From Pseudomonadota bacterium (GTDB lineage: Bacteria > Myxococcota_A > Polyangia > Polyangiales > Polyangiaceae): a stretch of 7,624 bases of DNA. The notes below the pieces were generated by a model. The model was not told where the DNA came from, ran no database searches, and saw nothing but the letters and a program-made list of their open reading frames with translations. The stretch covers positions 1 to 7,624 of the forward strand of contig JAEYWK010000224.1 of assembly GCA_023431345.1 (NCBI GenBank), in the 5' to 3' direction. The translations under genes and the position numbers were made by a program. Positions 4,092 through 7,624 of the stretch are shown piece by piece. Position 1 is the stretch's first letter; each line of letters opens with the position of its first letter.

Positions 4092-6527
4092 ATGCGTCAG
4101 CGCCTCTGCTCTTCGATGCTGCTGGCAGCGCTGTGTGGCTCGCTCACGCCGCGCGTCGCCAGCGCGCAGATCGACCTCGGGAAAGTCGTGAAGGCTGGCC
4201 AAAAGCTGCCGCGCGCCGTGCTGCGCGCCCCGCGCTCGCGCGTCGCGGTGCTGGCGGAGTACGAGCCAGGGGCCGGCGACGCCGGGCTGCTGGTCGGGGG
4301 CCGCTATCGCCCGATGTGGCTCTTGCCGGAGGAGCTCGCCGCGCTCGCGCGAGACGATCCGACGACGCAGCTGCATTGGGCGCCGCCGCGCCACCCGCTG
4401 CTCGAGCGCGCCAGCCGCTGGACGGGCGCCAGCGCGTTCCGCCAAGAGACGGGCTTGACGGGCCAGGGAGTCGTGGTCGGCATCGTCGACACTGGCATCG
4501 ACGTCACCCACGCCGACTTGCGGACGAGCGACGGCCATTCGCGCGTTCGCTACCTGATCGACTACTCGCGTCGAGCCGCGCACCTGCAGCCAGAGCTCGA
4601 AGAGGAGTACGGCTGCACGGGCGACGCGGAGTGCGCCATCTACGACAACGAGGACATCGACGCGCTCATCGGCAACGACGTCGTCGGCGACGAGCCGCGC
4701 GACGTCTTCGGTCACGGAACGCACGTGGCGTCGCTCGCGGCCGGCAATGGGCTCTCGTCCAAGTCGGAGCGCTACGTCGGGGTCGCGCCGGAGGCGTGGT
4801 TGATAGGCGCCCGCGTCAGCCGCGCCGGTGGGGGCGCGATCTTCGATGCGGATATCATCTCCGCGACGCGCTTCATCTTCGAGCAGGCCGAGGCGCTGGG
4901 TATGCCGGCGGTGGTGAACCTGAGCCTGGGCAGCGACTTCGGGACTCACGACGGCTCTTCCCCGCTCGAGCAAGCGCTGGCGAGCTTCGTCGGCCCCGCG
5001 CATCCGGGTCGCGCCATCGTCGTGGCGGCCGGCAACAGCGCCGGCCTGTACGGCGACCTCGGCTCCAATGAGCCGGAGCCGTTCGGCATCCACACCGAGG
5101 TGCACGTCCCGCGCGAGAGCCCGGTCGAGATCCCGCTGCTCACGCCGAGCGAGAACCTCGGCGCCGCCCGCGGCGGCACCATCTACGTGTGGCTCGGATT
5201 CCGGCCCGGCGACGACATCGCCGTCGCGGTCGATCGCAACCGCAAGCGCTGGGTTCCACCGATTCGTCCCGGCGTTTCGGCCACCTACGACGCGGATGGC
5301 TACGAGGGCACGGTGTTCAACGGGCCCACGTCGTCGGGCAGCAGCATTCGCGTCGCCTCGAGCAACGCGGTCGTCGTGATCGACGGCGACTTCGACCCGG
5401 GCGAGGTGTTCGTGCTGCGCCTCTCCGGGCACGGCACCGTCAACCTCTGGGTGCAGTCGACGGGCGGAGCCTCCCCCGACCTCAGCCCGGGAGTGCTCGT
5501 GCCGCGCGGTGAGAAGCAAGGCACCATCAACATCCCCGCGTCGCACCCCGATTTGATCGCGGTGGGCGCGACCGTCAACCGTAACCGCTGGACCGACTCG
5601 CGAGGTCGACCCTTCATGGTCGGCGAGACCGAGGGCGGCAGCGATTTGGCCGCGCTCGACGGCACCGCCGTCTTCAGCGCCGCCGGCCCGAACGCCCTCG
5701 GCGTGATGAAGCCCGACTTGGTCGCGCCGGGCATGTTCGTGGCGGGCGCCATGTCGGTCGACGCCGACCCGCGCAGCAACGGCGGGCTGGGGGTATTCGC
5801 CAGCCAGGGCCGCTGCGGCGATCCCGACTACGAGTGCTTCGTCACCGAGGATCGCCAGCACGCCGTGACGAGCGGTACTTCGATGTCGGCGCCGCTCGTG
5901 GCGGGCGCCGTGGCGCTGCTGCTTCAACGGCGCCCGGAGCTGACGCAGCAGCAGGTACGCACGCTCTTGCAGTCGGGCGCAAGGCGGCTCACCGGAACGG
6001 TGATCGCCGAGCAACAGCTCGGCCCCGGGGCGCTCGACCTGATGGGCACGCTCGCCGCCTTGATCGCGGAGGATTCGCCGCTCGAGCGCGCGCCAGGCTC
6101 TGCCAGCCGCATCGTGCTGGCGCGGTCGTTCATCCACCCTGACCCGAGCCAGCCCCTGCGCGGCCTGCTCGAGCTGCGCGACGATCGCGACCAGGTAGCC
6201 GATGGCTTCGATGAGCGCCGGCTGTCGCTGGTGGTGCGCGGAGGCTCGCTGAGCCGTGCGCCAGCGCGGCTCGGGCCAGGCCTCTATCCCTTCGAGGTCG
6301 TGGCCCCACCCGACAGCGGCGGCCAAACGCTGTCGCTCGAGCTGGCGTTCGACGGCACCCCTTTGGCAAAGCGCCGCCTTCCGATCGGCACCGATCGTTG
6401 GCTCGCGGAGGGCTCAGCCGTACCTCGGGGTGGTAACTGCGGCTTCGCGCCCCGCCCGGCTCCTGAGCTCGGCTGGCTCGCGGCGATGCTGCTCGTCGCG
6501 ATGCGCCGTCGTCGCCCATCGCGATAA
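4092..6527 (+). CDS. Secreted subtilisin-family (S8) protease with MYXO-CTERM anchor
   Basis: The 811-residue precursor starts with a signal peptide (MRQRLCSSMLLAALCGSLTPRVASA, cut near residue 25). A short pro-region follows to about 120. The S8 catalytic domain has Asp133 in GIVDTGID, His208 in FGHGTHVA, the oxyanion Asn315 in VVAAGNSAG and the nucleophile Ser597 in TSGTSMSAP, so the triad is intact. Between Asn315 and Ser597 is a beta-rich insertion (about 335-460), a place where Csp-type subtilases carry a jelly-roll. Cysteine pairs 175/181 and 575/582 could form disulfides. The C-terminus has Cys783 in GGNCG, a hydrophobic stretch (about 793-804) and RRRR, the MYXO-CTERM sorting signal processed by myxosortase. 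This implies export and surface attachment, with a likely role in digesting extracellular protein. The start is 3 bp after the carboxylase stop, so the two are probably cotranscribed. Confidence 0.93.
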   Translation: MRQRLCSSMLLAALCGSLTPRVASAQIDLGKVVKAGQKLPRAVLRAPRSRVAVLAEYEPGAGDAGLLVGGRYRPMWLLPEELAALARDDPTTQLHWAPPRHPLLERASRWTGASAFRQETGLTGQGVVVGIVDTGIDVTHADLRTSDGHSRVRYLIDYSRRAAHLQPELEEEYGCTGDAECAIYDNEDIDALIGNDVVGDEPRDVFGHGTHVASLAAGNGLSSKSERYVGVAPEAWLIGARVSRAGGGAIFDADIISATRFIFEQAEALGMPAVVNLSLGSDFGTHDGSSPLEQALASFVGPAHPGRAIVVAAGNSAGLYGDLGSNEPEPFGIHTEVHVPRESPVEIPLLTPSENLGAARGGTIYVWLGFRPGDDIAVAVDRNRKRWVPPIRPGVSATYDADGYEGTVFNGPTSSGSSIRVASSNAVVVIDGDFDPGEVFVLRLSGHGTVNLWVQSTGGASPDLSPGVLVPRGEKQGTINIPASHPDLIAVGATVNRNRWTDSRGRPFMVGETEGGSDLAALDGTAVFSAAGPNALGVMKPDLVAPGMFVAGAMSVDADPRSNGGLGVFASQGRCGDPDYECFVTEDRQHAVTSGTSMSAPLVAGAVALLLQRRPELTQQQVRTLLQSGARRLTGTVIAEQQLGPGALDLMGTLAALIAEDSPLERAPGSASRIVLARSFIHPDPSQPLRGLLELRDDRDQVADGFDERRLSLVVRGGSLSRAPARLGPGLYPFEVVAPPDSGGQTLSLELAFDGTPLAKRRLPIGTDRWLAEGSAVPRGGNCGFAPRPAPELGWLAAMLLVAMRRRRPSR

Positions 6528-6705
6528 ATCTGGATAAAGACAGGAGATTGTCGACCGCGACGGGACCTTGGACCGTGCCACTTTCGGCGCCGGGGCAGGG
6601 CTCCGCGGCGGCTCACCGACAGCGACTTCGCATTCCTTGGGGTTTCTGCGCACACGGTAGGCGGCCAGCGTTGATTCAATGTCTCCCGACTCGTATGTGC
6701 CACTC

Positions 6706-7624
6706 ATGCAGTTGCCCAGCCCCTCGCTCGCCAAGCGGAGTCTCCTTCAACGCGGATTGTCGGCGCTCGTCGTAGCCGGCATCTGCACGAGCGCCAGCGT
6801 CGCTTACGCCAAGCCCTACAAGGGCGCCGAGATCTACAGCCAAGGGCAGTACAAGTACGGCAAGGTCGAGGTGCGCATGCGCGCCGCGAAGGGCAGCGGC
6901 ATCCTGTCGACCTTCTTCACGTACAAGTTGGGCTCGGAGATGGCGGGGCAGTCGTGGGAAGAGATCGACGTCGAGATCTTCGGCAAGTCGAACGCCTCCG
7001 CTTTCCAATCGAACATCCTGGTGGGTAACCCGCGCGTGGGCTCGGAGCAAGACCACCCTTCCGCGACCTCGCTGGCGGACGGCTACCACACGTACACCAT
7101 CGAATGGACCGCCGCTTACGTCGCGTGGAAGCTCGATGGTGTCGAGGTGCGTCGCACGGAGGGCGGACAGGTCAACGAGCTCAAGACCGCGCACAACTTT
7201 CGCTTCAACCTGTGGGCGAGCGACGTGGCCTCTTGGGCAGGCGCGTTCGAGAGCTCGTCGCTGCCGGCATACCAGTACGTGAACTGGATCCGCTATTACC
7301 GCTACGAGAACGGCGCGTTCGTGCTCGACTGGACGGACGACTTCAACAGCTTCGACACGGCGCGCTGGTCGAAGGCCGATTGGACCTTCGACGGCAATTT
7401 GGTCGATTTCGAGCCGAATAACGCGATTACCAAGGACGGAACGCTCGTGCTGTGCTTGACCGCAGAAGGCCAAACCGGCTGCTCGGGCGCAGTGCCGCCA
7501 GACAACGCGGGCGGCGCCGGTGGCGCGGGCGGCGCCGGTGGCACGGGCGGCAGTGGCGGAGCCGGTGCCGGCGGTACGGCTGGCGCGCCGACGGGAGGCA
7601 CGGGAGGAACGGGCGGCTCGGCGA
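6706..7624 (+). CDS. Secreted GH16 beta-glucanase, circularly permuted, Gly-rich tail (partial)
   Basis: The frame is open from 6706 to the window edge (306 residues, 3' end missing). A signal peptide (LSALVVAGICTSASVAYA, cut near residue 35) leads into KPYKGAEIYSQGQYKYGKVEVRM..., the middle of the lichenase jelly-roll. The catalytic motif WEEIDVEIFG gives nucleophile Glu86, Asp88 and acid/base Glu90 of the ExDxE signature. Then come FHTY-like YHTYTIEW, RFNLWASD and QYVNWIRYYRY. Only after these, at about 205-252, comes VLDWTDDFNSFDTARW...KADWTFDG...TLVLCLT, a segment that is N-terminal in Bacillus lichenases. This order is the natural circular permutation known in the Fibrobacter succinogenes 1,3-1,4-beta-glucanase. 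The protein then enters a Gly/Ala/Thr linker (267-306), probably leading to another domain or anchor. ATG 6679 is an alternative start; neither start has a clear ribosome binding site. The 178-bp gap before the gene suggests its own promoter, but I could not identify one. Confidence 0.9.
   Translation, partial: MQLPSPSLAKRSLLQRGLSALVVAGICTSASVAYAKPYKGAEIYSQGQYKYGKVEVRMRAAKGSGILSTFFTYKLGSEMAGQSWEEIDVEIFGKSNASAFQSNILVGNPRVGSEQDHPSATSLADGYHTYTIEWTAAYVAWKLDGVEVRRTEGGQVNELKTAHNFRFNLWASDVASWAGAFESSSLPAYQYVNWIRYYRYENGAFVLDWTDDFNSFDTARWSKADWTFDGNLVDFEPNNAITKDGTLVLCLTAEGQTGCSGAVPPDNAGGAGGAGGAGGTGGSGGAGAGGTAGAPTGGTGGTGGSA
7507..7560 (+). repeat. 18-bp tandem repeats encoding a GGAGGA linker
   Basis: Two identical 18-bp units (7507-7524 and 7525-7542), each encoding Ala-Gly-Gly-Ala-Gly-Gly, are followed by a diverged third unit (7543-7560). 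Less regular Gly/Thr/Ala coding continues to the window edge. This is a coding minisatellite that can change length without shifting frame. Similar Gly-rich spacers are common in secreted proteins of Polyangia. Confidence 0.85.

Noticed and set aside
2544..6326. A 1260-codon open frame on the minus strand across the carboxylase and protease genes
   Set aside because: It is antisense to two well-supported genes. Its product is dominated by Arg, Ala, Val, Asp and His without any family motif, which is what high-GC third positions produce on the opposite strand.
6566..6705. Reverse-strand TGGCAC motifs before the glucanase gene as sigma-54 promoters
   Set aside because: The -12 GC element is missing at the right spacing in both places, so these are not usable -24/-12 promoters.

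Overview
The window is GC-rich throughout, and the coding parts show a strong preference for G or C at the third codon position. A protease here ends in a MYXO-CTERM-type tail (Cys, hydrophobic stretch, Arg cluster), and the last gene has a long Gly-rich secreted linker. Both point to a myxobacterium (Myxococcota), probably of the Polyangia/Sorangium type. That assignment is an inference from protein style, not from a marker gene.

Layout. Positions 1-126 are an array of 22-bp direct repeats that looks like one terminus of an IS21-like element. It abuts the C-terminal remnant of a large serine recombinase (about 123-422). The remnant's reading frame runs into the 3' end of a tRNA-Arg(ACG) gene on the minus strand (378-454). 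This left edge looks like a worn mobile-element or island boundary at a tRNA. Positions 455-905 hold no convincing protein gene. They do contain a textbook-spaced sigma-54 promoter (743-758) followed by hairpin-forming sequence, so a small RNA is possible. A strong hairpin at 916-943 separates this from the next gene.

At 1031-1567 (minus) lies a small exported single-haem protein resembling the cytochrome P460 family. Divergent from it, three plus-strand genes form a compact cluster with 23-bp and 3-bp gaps: a PDZ-thioredoxin (TlpA-like) lipoprotein (1645-2535), an acyl-CoA carboxylase carboxyltransferase subunit (2559-4088), and a secreted subtilisin-family protease with an inserted beta-rich domain and a MYXO-CTERM anchor (4092-6527). 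The thioredoxin and the divergent haem protein may be linked through cell-envelope thiol and cytochrome c chemistry. The link between the carboxylase and the protease is not evident.

The final gene (6706 to beyond the right edge) is a secreted GH16 beta-glucanase. Its strand order is circularly permuted, as in the Fibrobacter succinogenes 1,3-1,4-beta-glucanase: the segment that is N-terminal in Bacillus lichenases sits C-terminal here, and a Gly-rich repeat tail follows. I consider this the most notable protein in the window. The sigma-54 promoter with its possible RNA is the most notable non-coding signal.
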